A stretch of 51,495 bases of DNA. Origin: Microcoleus sp. GA_180221_E-2-1-MAG-45_12 (lineage in GTDB: Bacteria; Cyanobacteriota; Cyanobacteriia; Cyanobacteriales; JAAUUE01). This document shows positions 7,295 to 16,380 of the stretch, one piece after another. The position numbers and the translations under genes are program-made. The notes below the pieces were generated by a model. That model was not told the DNA's origin, did no database searches, and saw nothing but the letters and a program-made list of their open reading frames with translations. The first letter of the stretch is position 1; every line of letters starts with the position of its first letter. The stretch is from NCBI GenBank assembly GCA_020692245.1, contig JAIMKT010000017.1, positions 13,681 through 65,175 on the forward strand, read 5' to 3'.

Positions 7295-8701
7295 TTACAG
7301 TTGTTTAACTTCGCTGACTAATTGATTGACCACATCCTTGGCACTGCCGAAGAGCATCATGGTTTTGTCGTTGAAGAAGAGTTCATTTTCTACCCCAGCG
7401 AAACCCTTGCTCATACCCCGCTTGATCACGATCGTATGCTTTGCCTTATCAACTTCGAGAATGGGCATTCCATAGATGGGGCTACCCGCATCATGACGAG
7501 CCGCAGGATTCACCACATCGTTCGCCCCAATCACCAGTGCCACATCGGTTTGATCAAACTGGGGATTAATATCCTCCATATCGTACAACTGAGGATAGGG
7601 AACATTCGCTTCGGCGAGTAACACATTCATATGTCCCGGCATTCTCCCCGCCACCGGATGGATCGCATACTTCACTTCTACGCCTTTGCTTTCCAATTGG
7701 TCTGCCAATTCCCGGACAGCGTGCTGTGCTTGAGCTACTGCCATCCCATAACCGGGGACGATGACCACCGATCGAGCATAACCCAACATCATCGCCCCTT
7801 CTTCCGTATCAATGGATTTCACCGTTTGATCCCCGACAGTTCCCGTCGCTCCCCCAGCACTAGAACCACCCCCAGAACCAAAGGCAGCAAACAACACATT
7901 GCCGATCGAGCGATTCATGGCTTTACACATGATCTGGGTAAGAATGATCCCCGAAGCACCCACCAAGGCTCCAGAGATAATCAGCATATTGTTCATAACC
8001 ACGAAGCCCGCCGCCGCCGCCGCTAACCCAGAGTAGGAATTGAGCAGGGAAATCACCACGGGCATATCACCACCACCAATGGGCAGCACAAACAAGACCC
8101 CCAACAGGCAAGAGATGGCTGTGAGTCCCCAGAAAATATTCAGATTGTGGGGATCGAGAATTAAATAGCCACTGCCCACGAGGAAGGAGCCGAGGATTAG
8201 GAAATTAATTGGTTGTTGGAAGGGGAAAGTCACCGGAGAGCCACTAACTAAACCTTGCAACTTAGCAAAAGCCACAAAGCTACCTGTGAGGGTGATCCCA
8301 CCAATTAAGACGCTGAGAATAATTGTGACTAGGGCATCTACAGGGATGGGATTGTCGATCGCCAGCAACCGCCACAATTCGCCGATCGCCACCAACGCCG
8401 AAGCCGCCCCACCTAAACCATTAAGTATCCCCACCATTTGGGGCATAGCTGTCATCTCTACTTTATAGGCAGCAATAACTCCAAACACCGAGCCGATCGC
8501 AATCCCTCCAAAAATCATCGAGTAGTTTAATACTTCTTTTTCGAGGAGCGTAGCAATCACCGCTAAGAACATGCCGATCGCCGCCAACAGATTTCCATTC
8601 CGGGCGGTAGCGGGCGAACCCAATTTTTTCAAGCCGATAATAAACAAAGAAGCTGCAATAAGATAGGTAAGCTCGATACCCGTAGACAAAAAGTCATTCA
8701 T
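7295..8701 (-). CDS. pntB: NAD(P) transhydrogenase subunit beta
   Basis: Membrane-embedded beta subunit of the proton-translocating transhydrogenase, 468 aa. About 260 N-terminal residues are hydrophobic helices. The C-terminal NADP(H)-binding domain III follows: VVIVPGYGMAVAQAQHAVREL, then IHPVAGRMPGHMNVLLAEANVPY and ALVIGANDVVNPAA. The enzyme moves hydride between NADH and NADP+ coupled to proton transfer. Third gene of the pntAA-pntAB-pntB operon, 95 bp after pntAB. That spacer carries a small palindrome. The length is normal for the family. Confidence 0.97.
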   Translation of the reverse strand: MNDFLSTGIELTYLIAASLFIIGLKKLGSPATARNGNLLAAIGMFLAVIATLLEKEVLNYSMIFGGIAIGSVFGVIAAYKVEMTAMPQMVGILNGLGGAASALVAIGELWRLLAIDNPIPVDALVTIILSVLIGGITLTGSFVAFAKLQGLVSGSPVTFPFQQPINFLILGSFLVGSGYLILDPHNLNIFWGLTAISCLLGVLFVLPIGGGDMPVVISLLNSYSGLAAAAAGFVVMNNMLIISGALVGASGIILTQIMCKAMNRSIGNVLFAAFGSGGGSSAGGATGTVGDQTVKSIDTEEGAMMLGYARSVVIVPGYGMAVAQAQHAVRELADQLESKGVEVKYAIHPVAGRMPGHMNVLLAEANVPYPQLYDMEDINPQFDQTDVALVIGANDVVNPAARHDAGSPIYGMPILEVDKAKHTIVIKRGMSKGFAGVENELFFNDKTMMLFGSAKDVVNQLVSEVKQL

Positions 8702-8754
8702 AATTTATGAGTTATTTGGAGTTAGAAAGAAGAGTTCGGAAAAATTTTCTTATC

Positions 8755-8775
8755 CCCTCTACCTCTGGGAGAGGG
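8755..8775. repeat. Dispersed palindrome between pntAB and pntB
   Basis: CCCTCT (8755-8760) pairs with AGAGGG (8770-8775) around a 9-nt loop, and GCAAGGGTGAGGGT follows. This resembles a short dispersed element frequent in cyanobacterial intergenic DNA. It lies inside the operon and may affect the ratio of the subunits. Confidence 0.45.
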
Positions 8776-8796
8776 CAAGGGTGAGGGTCTTGAATG

Positions 8797-9075
8797 TTAT
8801 TTTTTAAACATTTGCAACATGCGATCGGTCACCAGAAACCCACCTACGACATTAACCGTGGCAAAAATAATGGCAATCAAACCAAAAGCAAGAGTTAACT
8901 TTTCATTACTTTCACCAGCAACTAAGATGGCTCCCACCACCGCAATTCCTGAAATCGCATTAGCTCCCGACATCAAAGGAGTATGCAGAGTCGGCGGCAC
9001 TTTATTAATTACTTCAAAGCCAATAAAAGAGGCTAAAACAAATACAACTAAGCCTGTCAACAGAGCAGTGGTCAT
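8797..9075 (-). CDS. pntAB: NAD(P) transhydrogenase subunit alpha, membrane part
   Basis: 92 aa, almost entirely hydrophobic, with the family landmarks LASFIGFEVINKVPPTLHTP, LMSGANAISGIAVVGA and a last helix ending TDRMLQMFKK. In organisms where the alpha subunit is split, this gene encodes its transmembrane segment, which assembles with PntAA (NAD-binding) and PntB to form the proton channel. It lies between pntAA (40 bp gap) and pntB on the same strand. Length and order are normal for cyanobacteria. Confidence 0.95.
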   Translation of the reverse strand: MTTALLTGLVVFVLASFIGFEVINKVPPTLHTPLMSGANAISGIAVVGAILVAGESNEKLTLAFGLIAIIFATVNVVGGFLVTDRMLQMFKK

Positions 9076-9115
9076 GGTTAATTATCCTTACAATTTTTTT
9101 GGAAAAAAGGCATTT

Positions 9116-10261
9116 CTAAATACTCGGCACTAACAGCGCATCTTTGACCCGTTGATTCAGGACTTCGCCATTGTGGGCAACACAGGTACTGCTGATAATG
9201 TCATCGGTGAAATCAAGGTTTAGCTGCCCATCTTTGACTAGGTATTGCAGGAAGGTAGCGATATTTTTGGAGTACATTTGGCTGGCATGAATCGGCATAT
9301 CGGCGGGTAAATTTACCGTGCCAATGATGGTGACATCGTGGAATTGGATCGACTTGCCTGCTTGCGTGCCTTCACAGTTGCCCCCTTGGTCGGCTGCCAT
9401 GTCTACAACTACGGATCCGGGTTTCATCTGGGCAATCATTGCTTCTGTCACCAAAATTGGGGCTTTTTTGCCGGGGACTTGAGCGGTCGTGATCACCACA
9501 TCGGAGTCTCGGACGTGCTGGGTGAGGACTTCTTGGGTTTTGGCTTTGGCTCGATCGGAGATTTCCTTGGCATAGCCCCCCGCCGCTACGGTTTCTTCCT
9601 CTAGGATAATCTCGACAAATTTTGCCCCCAAACTCTGGACTTCTTCCTTCACCGCCGGACGAATATCAAAGGCTTCCACTACCGCCCCCAAACGCCGAGA
9701 AGTAGCGATCGCTTGCAATCCGGCAACCCCAGCCCCTAGGACAAACACCTTTGCTGGTTTAATGGTTCCGGCGGCGGTGGTCAACATGGGGAAAAACTTG
9801 GGTAAAGCGGCAGCAGCAAGGAGTACAGCTTTGTAGCCAGCCACCCCAGCTTGGGAAGACAGGGCATCCATACTCTGGGCGCGACTGGTGCGAGGAATCA
9901 GTTCCATACTAAAAGCCGTCACCCCTTGATTTGCCAATTGCTGGATGAGTTGGGGATTCGCCAGAGGACTGAGGAAACTAATTAACGCTCCCCCAGAGTG
10001 GAGTTGGCTGATTTCATCGGCGGTGGGAATTCCGACCTTGAGAACAATTTCGGCGGTACTCCAGAGAGTTGATCGATCGGCAACTATCTTGGCTCCCGCT
10101 TGGACATAAGCATCATCCAGAAAAAATGCGCCCTCTCCGGCTCCCGGTTCTAGCCACACTTCAAAACCTTGCTTAACTAATCGAGCTACAGTATCGGGAA
10201 TTAGGGCTACTCGCCGTTCCTTTTCACCTGTTTCTTTGGCGATCGCTATTTTCATGGGCAT
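9116..10261 (-). CDS. pntAA: NAD(P) transhydrogenase subunit alpha, NAD-binding part
   Basis: 381 aa soluble domain I of the transhydrogenase. The N terminus is KIAIAKETGEKERRVALIPD, as in alanine dehydrogenase-like folds, followed by LSSQAGVAGYKAV, the Rossmann motif VLGAGVAGLQAIATSRRLGA and VVDMAADQGGNCEGTQ. It binds NAD(H) on the cytoplasmic face and passes hydride to PntB. First gene of the operon. Two in-frame ATGs (10261 and 10255) are possible starts; neither has a strong Shine-Dalgarno. It is divergent from the ferritin-like gene, with 141 bp between. Confidence 0.96.
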   Translation of the reverse strand: MPMKIAIAKETGEKERRVALIPDTVARLVKQGFEVWLEPGAGEGAFFLDDAYVQAGAKIVADRSTLWSTAEIVLKVGIPTADEISQLHSGGALISFLSPLANPQLIQQLANQGVTAFSMELIPRTSRAQSMDALSSQAGVAGYKAVLLAAAALPKFFPMLTTAAGTIKPAKVFVLGAGVAGLQAIATSRRLGAVVEAFDIRPAVKEEVQSLGAKFVEIILEEETVAAGGYAKEISDRAKAKTQEVLTQHVRDSDVVITTAQVPGKKAPILVTEAMIAQMKPGSVVVDMAADQGGNCEGTQAGKSIQFHDVTIIGTVNLPADMPIHASQMYSKNIATFLQYLVKDGQLNLDFTDDIISSTCVAHNGEVLNQRVKDALLVPSI

Positions 10262-10371
10262 AAATTTTTCTACATACTTAGTCCTTGCATCCTAGTTCCC
10301 TTCGTTACCAGACAAGAGCTATTTTCAGGTTGTCTTAAGCCCCGCCCAAAAAAATACGTTAAAATAGTCGA

Positions 10372-10377
10372 TATACT
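10372..10377 (+). promoter_or_regulatory. Candidate -10 box of the ferritin-like gene
   Basis: TATACT lies 26 bases before the ATG at 10403, in the divergent spacer shared with pntAA. No matching -35 hexamer at 16-18 bp is evident, so this would be a type-2 cyanobacterial promoter needing an activator. Call by pattern only. Confidence 0.3.
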
Positions 10378-10402
10378 TTACAAAACTCAATACTTTAAAC
10401 CT

Positions 10403-11320
10403 ATGACCGTCGCCTACCCCCGCAAACTCAACAACGCCATGAGCGCCCGTGATATCCTCACCCAAGTGGTGCAACAGCGAGAGATTCACATGATCACCTT
10501 GAACCGCTACCGCTACAGTGAACAGCGTAGTTGCAAGGATTTAACGAATATGATCGAACTCATGGATGGGAAATCTCCTGAACTAATCAAAGACCTATCT
10601 CATCACATTGCCGATGAAGCTCGTCATGCCATGTGGTTGACTGATTTACTCGTAGACCTAGAAGTCCCCGTGGGCAATCCTCCCGGCACTTCCTACATTG
10701 ATGAATTTGAAAGACTCCTTGATAGTGACACCATGACTCCCGAAAAATCTTGGGATGATTTTATGATTTCTTCCCTTGCTGCCATCAATGTCACGGAAAA
10801 GCGGGGTTGTGAATACTTTTCAGCCCATATCTACGCCCTGAAGCAAGCACCCCAGACCGAGGAGAATATTAGAATCAGAGAGACGATCGAGCGCATTCTC
10901 CCAGAAGAAACAGGGCATGTGCGTTGGGGAAATCGGTGGCTGGGGAAAATTGCTGACCAAAGCCCAGAACATCGTCGCAAGGTGGATCAGGCAAAAAGAA
11001 AATATGCCGCGATCGAGCAAGCCGCCTTTGAGTCGGGGATGGACATCATGGCTGGGGCAGAACTCCGCCGCTTAAATAATCTCCTCGCCGTAGCCAAGGA
11101 AATGCCCCTCTGGGAACAACCCCAATACCTCATGGAACGCCTCCCCGAAACCCTAATTTCTCCATCTCTGCAAATGACCAGAATCCAACTTGCCCAACGA
11201 GTGATCAAGGATGACCCCAAAATGCTCATCGAAAAATTCATCCCCATGTTTTTCAGCAACCTCAACGGCATCCAAAAACCCAAGGACAAGAACGCAAGTC
11301 AGATAAAAGAGACTGTTTAA
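10403..11320 (+). CDS. Ferritin-like domain protein (putative di-iron)
   Basis: 305 aa helical protein. Candidate di-iron ligands form two EXXH pairs: E72-A-R-H75 (in HHIADEARHAMW) and E169-T-G-H172 (in LPEETGHVRW), with E40 and E137 as possible bridging glutamates. This is the metal site pattern of ferritin-like oxygenases and oxidases. The fold covers about residues 15-210; the last 90 residues are a helical extension. The substrate is unknown. No signal peptide is seen. It is divergent from the pnt operon. A strong hairpin follows its stop codon. The di-iron call is good; a specific function cannot be given. Confidence 0.72.
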   Translation: MTVAYPRKLNNAMSARDILTQVVQQREIHMITLNRYRYSEQRSCKDLTNMIELMDGKSPELIKDLSHHIADEARHAMWLTDLLVDLEVPVGNPPGTSYIDEFERLLDSDTMTPEKSWDDFMISSLAAINVTEKRGCEYFSAHIYALKQAPQTEENIRIRETIERILPEETGHVRWGNRWLGKIADQSPEHRRKVDQAKRKYAAIEQAAFESGMDIMAGAELRRLNNLLAVAKEMPLWEQPQYLMERLPETLISPSLQMTRIQLAQRVIKDDPKMLIEKFIPMFFSNLNGIQKPKDKNASQIKETV

Positions 11321-11350
11321 GACTATTTAGGCTAGATCAGCTTTAGAAGA

Positions 11351-11384
11351 TTAACTGGCATGATGCAACAGTTGTGCTAGTTAA
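11351..11384. terminator. Bidirectional hairpin between convergent genes
   Basis: TTAACTGGCA (11351-11360) pairs with TGCTAGTTAA (11375-11384) in a 10-bp stem with one G-T wobble and a 14-nt loop. It lies between the stops of the ferritin-like gene and the DUF3828 gene, which face each other. There is no clear T-run, so termination strength is uncertain. Confidence 0.45.
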
Positions 11385-11463
11385 TTCTAGATAAAATTAG
11401 AAAAGATGAATTAGGTTAGAGTAAAGACTCTGGGATAGAATTTTGCCAACAATAGCTCCCTTT

Positions 11464-12027
11464 CTAGTTAGTTATTTCTCTCAAAATACTTAATAGATCA
11501 TTATCACCCCGACGTACACTATAAATAAGATTTTGAATCCGCCAGCGATCACCATCCTGGGTAACTAGAACCTTAATGGAGCGAGGACTTCCGGGTGGTC
11601 TAAGCCCAGAATAAACATTAATATTTACTTCGGTAAGAAGATTGTCATCAGGGTATTGTCTCACTGATTGCACAGCCATTCTGAAAGTACCAACTTGACA
11701 GTCGCAAAAGGGATCAAAATCTATTCCTTGTCGTCTTTGAAAGACTTGTGCTAAAAGCCGATAAAGTTCTGGAGTGAAAGCTGTTTCTTGTTCACTAATT
11801 CGCGCTGATGATCGAGAGTTATTCTGTATGTACCATCGATAAAACTGATTAACAACCAAATCTGGTGAATCAGTGGCAGAGACTATTATTTGAAAACAAA
11901 GAACAACTCCCAAAAATACAGAAATTAGTAAATATCTCCACCTAACCAAATTATTTCCTAAAAAATTCTTCACTCGGATACTGCCTCTATTAATAAGCTT
12001 GAGAATAACTGCATCTAAATAGTACAT
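11464..12027 (-). CDS. DUF3828-like exported or anchored protein
   Basis: 187 aa. Residues about 30-50 are a hydrophobic anchor or late signal (RYLLISVFLGVVLCFQIIVS). The outside domain starts VVNQFYRWYIQNN, the hallmark of the DUF3828 family, and ends DGDRWRIQNLIYS, a strand typical of NTF2-like folds. The pair CDC near residue 118 could be a disulfide or metal site. No function is established for the family. The N-terminal 25 residues before the anchor are basic, so an internal start near the anchor is also possible. Confidence 0.6.
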   Translation of the reverse strand: MYYLDAVILKLINRGSIRVKNFLGNNLVRWRYLLISVFLGVVLCFQIIVSATDSPDLVVNQFYRWYIQNNSRSSARISEQETAFTPELYRLLAQVFQRRQGIDFDPFCDCQVGTFRMAVQSVRQYPDDNLLTEVNINVYSGLRPPGSPRSIKVLVTQDGDRWRIQNLIYSVRRGDNDLLSILREITN

Positions 12028-12055
12028 TAGCTCAATTCAAAAAATCAATTAGTAT

Positions 12056-12280
12056 ATGAAAAAAGAAATTACTATTACTCTCGACAATGAAATTCTAGAC
12101 TTTGTAGACCAGCTAGCTAGTAATCGTAGCAGTTTCATCAATGAGATTCTCTGGAAAGAAAAAAAGAGAACATTTATCCAAGAGCTAGAAAATGCCTACA
12201 GAGAACAGGATCAAGATGTAGATTTTCAAGCAGAATTTACTGTTTGGGATATTACTGTAGGTGATGGTCTAGATGCCTAA
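12056..12280 (+). CDS. RHH (MazE/CopG-like) antitoxin, orphan
   Basis: 74 aa. The N terminus, KKEITITLDNEILDFVDQLA then RSSFINEIL, is a ribbon-helix-helix DNA-binding domain. The acidic C-terminal tail (about residues 45-74, including DQDVDFQ and WDITVGDGLDA) resembles the toxin-wrapping tails of MazE-type antitoxins. The stop codon overlaps an ATG at 12273, exactly where a mazF-type toxin gene would begin, but that frame stops after ten codons (12273-12305). So the toxin has been lost and the antitoxin remains. Confidence 0.72.
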   Translation: MKKEITITLDNEILDFVDQLASNRSSFINEILWKEKKRTFIQELENAYREQDQDVDFQAEFTVWDITVGDGLDA

Positions 12281-12305
12281 CGGAAAACTAGGTTATAAGT
12301 ATTGA
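12273..12305 (+). pseudogene. Vestigial start of a MazF-type toxin gene
   Basis: Ten codons (MPNGKLGYKY, then TGA) start at an ATG that overlaps the end of the antitoxin gene. MazF toxins of this class typically begin with a similar MPN tripeptide and translational overlap. Only this stub remains before the convergent epimerase gene. The identification rests on position and three residues. Confidence 0.3.
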
Positions 12306-12319
12306 ACTTGGTTTTAGTT

Positions 12320-13270
12320 CTATGTTTGAATCCCCTTAATTCCACTAGCTTTCAGAACTTCTGGCAGGGTAGCGCAATAGGTAGGTAAGCCAAAACTAGC
12401 TGGGGTTACGGGGTCTTTGTAGGTGAAGTGGCGGTACTCGATCGAGAAGGCATCCCAGTCTGCCACTTCAATACGAAATACAGCAATTAAAAGATTTGCC
12501 ATCCATACTTCCAAAGGAATCCGAAAATAGATTTTTTTGCCCAGATAAGCACACACTTCTTCCACCGCTTGGTTAGCAGTAATTACCGGAGTTCCCAACA
12601 CTACTTGGCGCTGATTTAGTTCTGGATGCTCCACCAAATAGCACACCACTTGGGCAATATCCTTGGCATGGAGAAAATGGAAACTAGCATCTGCTTTAAG
12701 CCATTTAATGAGATTAATATAATTTGCGACTTCCCCAATGCCACCGGAGATATGAGAATAGGGTTTTTTCTCTTCTCCACCAAATACGAGGGTCGGAAAT
12801 ACTGTGGTGATTTTGGGGGCGATCGCCAACTCTCCTAAACTTTGATAGCACTCATACTTAGTCCGAATATAGTTATGCCCCGTCTTCCCTGCTGCCTCTA
12901 GAAGTTGATTGTTTTTATCTAAAATACTTGCTGTCGAAAAATAAATTACCTGTTCACAAATCTCTAAATCTAAGAAATTCATCAACTGGTGAGTTTTTGT
13001 AACATTAATTTCTCTGGTTTCCTCAATGCCTCCCCAAGCCGCAGCAATCAAAATGGCAACATTTATCGTTTTTAATAAATCGGCATAGTTGGCAATTTGG
13101 AGTAAATCTCCCTGCAAAATATGAATCCCCTTACGGGCTTGATAATCAAACCCCAACTTCTCTGGATTTCTCACCAATAAATACAATTCATGGTCAGTAT
13201 TTTGGATTAAATTCTCAACAATATAGTGACCAATGCAACCACTTGCACCAGTAATAAAAATTTTTTTCAT
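12320..13270 (-). CDS. NAD-dependent epimerase/dehydratase (extended SDR)
   Basis: 316 aa cytoplasmic SDR enzyme. The Rossmann motif ITGASGCIGHYIVENL sits at residues 5-20, with GDLLQ and an AAAWGG segment after it. The catalytic YxxxK is probably YIRTK, preceded by the serine-containing strand YFSTAS. The C-terminal part (HFLHAKDIAQVVCYLVEHPE) is typical of nucleotide-sugar or lipid-linked epimerases. The substrate cannot be told. The gene stands alone on the minus strand, 49 bp after the next upstream gene. Confidence 0.82.
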   Translation of the reverse strand: MKKIFITGASGCIGHYIVENLIQNTDHELYLLVRNPEKLGFDYQARKGIHILQGDLLQIANYADLLKTINVAILIAAAWGGIEETREINVTKTHQLMNFLDLEICEQVIYFSTASILDKNNQLLEAAGKTGHNYIRTKYECYQSLGELAIAPKITTVFPTLVFGGEEKKPYSHISGGIGEVANYINLIKWLKADASFHFLHAKDIAQVVCYLVEHPELNQRQVVLGTPVITANQAVEEVCAYLGKKIYFRIPLEVWMANLLIAVFRIEVADWDAFSIEYRHFTYKDPVTPASFGLPTYCATLPEVLKASGIKGIQT

Positions 13271-13319
13271 AGGCTATTATTACTATGATTGCTGGGGTGT
13301 GTCAACTCCAATACCAGCC

Positions 13320-16274
13320 TTAATACGATCGTCGCCGATACCACCACATCAGAGCCACTGCCCCTAGAGAAATAAAGATAAATACCTTGGGTTCGGGGAC
13401 TGGGGTAACGGCAAAGGGATTATGGGGTTGGGTTAAATTTTCGGCTCCAGTTTCTACTTCTCGATCGAATCGATCGACCCTTGCTTCTGCTTCCTTGAGG
13501 GCTTCTCGTTGCTGATCATTGACCAAGACAATCATGGAAGAGTAGGGCGTAACAATCCCGTACTGTTTTGCCAAAGCCTGAATCCCATCGAGTTTTGCTA
13601 GTAGCTCACTGCCCTGAATATCTCTGCCCTTGGTTTCCTGACTTAGTGCTAGGGCTAATTGCCGTGCAGCTAGAGGGGCAAAATCTTGATTAGTTTGATT
13701 AGAATTTGGATTAGTAATTCCTTGGGATGGGCTATTTGGGGAATTATTCACTGGAGGATTGGGGATGCTTGAGCGATACCAGCCGTAACCATCAACTAAG
13801 CTAACTAGAGATTTATCTAATTTGCTAGTAGTAGCGATTCTCTGGATTACCTCTTGAGCATTGGTACTCACACCGCCGCCGCTATCCTGTACTGCCTTGA
13901 GGGTGACATCATCGTAGGCTGGAGGCAATCCCGCTAGATGCACCATCCACAGGGGAGCTTTGAGGGTGGGTAGCGTCACCTTATCTTGGGCGAGATCATA
14001 GCTGCCATCGTCGGTGAGTAATAATACTGCATCATAAATAGTATCCCCTTGGAGTTGGCTAAACTGCTGGAGCATTTCGGGGAATTGCAGAGAACCAAAA
14101 TAGGTTAATTGCTGGAGATCAAAGCTGTTTAGATCAGCAATACGCCGGGGTTCTGCCCCTAGGGTTCCCGTGAGGTAAAGGTGAATTTCGTTGTTTTTAG
14201 CTATATTCTGATTGAGCCAATCCCACGTTTTGGCAAGGGTTTGTTTTTGTGCTGCCATGCTCCGGGAAGTATCGATGATCACAGCAAAGCGCTGTCCTTG
14301 AGGCAAGATATAATCCGTCGCCGCTAGGGGTTGAGCCGAGATTACCTCTCCCTTGGGGAATGTCACCTGATGGGGTTGGAGGTTGAAGGGCTTAGTAGCT
14401 TCCACAAAGGCGGGGAGCCAATCATTGCTAGATATAGATTTGCCGTCGATCGTGCGTTGACTAAATCCTGTCCAATAAACATTCCGCTTTTCGCCTAAAT
14501 CTGGTAAAGCCCAGCCTTGGGGTTGCTGCATCACCTTGTAGGTTAGCCAGAGGTGCATGTGGGTAGGCAGAGAATTTGCAGGATTCTCGGTGGAATTTAG
14601 ATTTCTACTCAGGAGCTTGGCAGGGATCGGAAAGGCTCGGAGGCGGTATTGCCTTGTACCTACCTGTTCGAGGAGGGCGGGGTCTACCTGTTCTTGTACT
14701 TGGTCGTTATAAACCTGTTGGGCTGCGCCACGGGGGGAAACTTGGTAGGGAAAGCGTTTGGCTCGATCGTCCGTATCACCCAGCCATACACCCGTAATCA
14801 CTGCACTTTCGGGTAAGGAAAAGGAATAGTAAACTTCTTGCAAATTGGGAGTCTGGTTCTCGTACATTTCGTAGAGTTCTACCTCTGCCCAATCTCCTTG
14901 CTCCGTAACTTTAACCTCTTGTTTTTGCAGCCAGACTTTTTGTTGATTGATATTTAATAAGCCTGCCTTAGCTTCCTCCCGGTTCCAAGTAGATTGCACA
15001 GACTTACTAATTGTTGGGGCTTCGGCTTTTTGGATGTTGGTATCAAAGAACTGCCCGTAGAGTTTTTCCGCTTTCTCAATATCAGATCGATCGCCCTGAT
15101 ACAAAAATGGGGTGAGTAATTGATTGTAGGCAGCTTGGATTAGATTCGCCGTTTCATCGGGCAGATTAAATACACTTTTATGTAGGGCAGCAATATGATT
15201 ATTTTCGTCGACAGTGCTGAGATAACGGTAGGAAAGAAGATAGCTATTTAGTAAGCCTTGACGGATGGTATCGGATTTTTTCACCAACTCTTGTCGATCG
15301 CCGTCATTAACCCCCGGATTTTCTAGAAGACTAAAAGCCTTAATTTGCGGTTGTTGTTGGAGAGTAAAGAATAAAATTGACCAAGCAGTGAGGGTAGCGA
15401 TCGCCCCCAATCTTGCCTTATTTCTGCCATAACCTTTCTCAAAATCTTTCCACCCCAGCCGACCTGTGTAGGCATAGAGAAACCCATACACCGAGGGCAT
15501 GATCACAAATAAAGTCGAGGAAAATGCAATTAGCATCAAGAAGATACTTAGTTGCCAAATAATTGTTATAGGACTAGCAGAAATTATCGCCCAAAGATCA
15601 GCAACCCAAGTAAAAAGTAATAAGTAAACAACACCACTAAAAGCCAAGGGCAGGGCATAGAATAACAAAATAGTGGCAGCATAAAGCCCCACTAAGCTCA
15701 TTAAGCTATGGCTCCCCAACTGAACCCACGCCAAAGGCTCCCGTGGTAGCCGAAACTTCCCTACCCTCACCGTATTTCGATCAAAATTTTGAGCTAATTC
15801 TTGATTAACCCCTGAATTAACTCCATCACCAAACCCCGCCCTTCCCATATCCCCCGTCGCCCCTACTGGAACTTGCTCGATCGCCAGGGAACCAAAAAAT
15901 AAATGGTAGGCAAAAGCTGCCACTGCCAGAAAAACTGTTCCCACAACCAAACTACCTGCGGGGGTAAATTCCCTGACTAGAAACAGGCGCACTAGGCAGA
16001 GGATAAACAAAGGAGCTTCGACACCGTAGAACAAAGCTAGTAACTTCTGGGGTTGCTTGGTAAACTTTGTAATTGCCAAAACACAGCTAATTGTCGGGAC
16101 AAGGATGAGGCAACCAATGGTCAAGGATAAATCTAAGGGAACCGAACCTTCAATTGTTGCCAAGAACAAAGCTAACCCTACAAATGGCAGGATCACAAGG
16201 TAGGCAAGGGACAGAAAACAGAGATTCCACGACCAAAATACAAAGGGGATAATGGCAGAGAAGAAACTTTTCAT
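13320..16274 (-). CDS. PEP-CTERM family integral membrane protein with VIT and vWA domains
   Basis: 984 aa from the ATG at 16274; the frame is open to a TTG at 16331. About 340 residues of hydrophobic helices come first. A VIT domain follows around 430-580 (VWLQKQEVKVTEQGDWAEVE, later GTRQYRLRAFPIP), then a von Willebrand A domain whose metal site reads DTSRSM and whose later strand is VLLLTDDGSYD. The end is a textbook PEP-CTERM sorting signal: VPEP, one membrane helix, then RRR. This layout matches the large PEP-CTERM membrane protein family described as TIGR02921. PEP-CTERM proteins are processed by exosortase; no exosortase gene is in this window. Ligand and partners are unknown. Confidence 0.85.
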   Translation of the reverse strand: MKSFFSAIIPFVFWSWNLCFLSLAYLVILPFVGLALFLATIEGSVPLDLSLTIGCLILVPTISCVLAITKFTKQPQKLLALFYGVEAPLFILCLVRLFLVREFTPAGSLVVGTVFLAVAAFAYHLFFGSLAIEQVPVGATGDMGRAGFGDGVNSGVNQELAQNFDRNTVRVGKFRLPREPLAWVQLGSHSLMSLVGLYAATILLFYALPLAFSGVVYLLLFTWVADLWAIISASPITIIWQLSIFLMLIAFSSTLFVIMPSVYGFLYAYTGRLGWKDFEKGYGRNKARLGAIATLTAWSILFFTLQQQPQIKAFSLLENPGVNDGDRQELVKKSDTIRQGLLNSYLLSYRYLSTVDENNHIAALHKSVFNLPDETANLIQAAYNQLLTPFLYQGDRSDIEKAEKLYGQFFDTNIQKAEAPTISKSVQSTWNREEAKAGLLNINQQKVWLQKQEVKVTEQGDWAEVELYEMYENQTPNLQEVYYSFSLPESAVITGVWLGDTDDRAKRFPYQVSPRGAAQQVYNDQVQEQVDPALLEQVGTRQYRLRAFPIPAKLLSRNLNSTENPANSLPTHMHLWLTYKVMQQPQGWALPDLGEKRNVYWTGFSQRTIDGKSISSNDWLPAFVEATKPFNLQPHQVTFPKGEVISAQPLAATDYILPQGQRFAVIIDTSRSMAAQKQTLAKTWDWLNQNIAKNNEIHLYLTGTLGAEPRRIADLNSFDLQQLTYFGSLQFPEMLQQFSQLQGDTIYDAVLLLTDDGSYDLAQDKVTLPTLKAPLWMVHLAGLPPAYDDVTLKAVQDSGGGVSTNAQEVIQRIATTSKLDKSLVSLVDGYGWYRSSIPNPPVNNSPNSPSQGITNPNSNQTNQDFAPLAARQLALALSQETKGRDIQGSELLAKLDGIQALAKQYGIVTPYSSMIVLVNDQQREALKEAEARVDRFDREVETGAENLTQPHNPFAVTPVPEPKVFIFISLGAVALMWWYRRRSY

Positions 16275-16380
16275 AGGGGGGGCAAAGAGTAATCTAGGGG
16301 AAAGTTTATGCTCTAGGGTAAATCTCCTCAAGTCACGAAGACCAGAGGCTTTAATTACATCTATTTACACCTATTTACTC

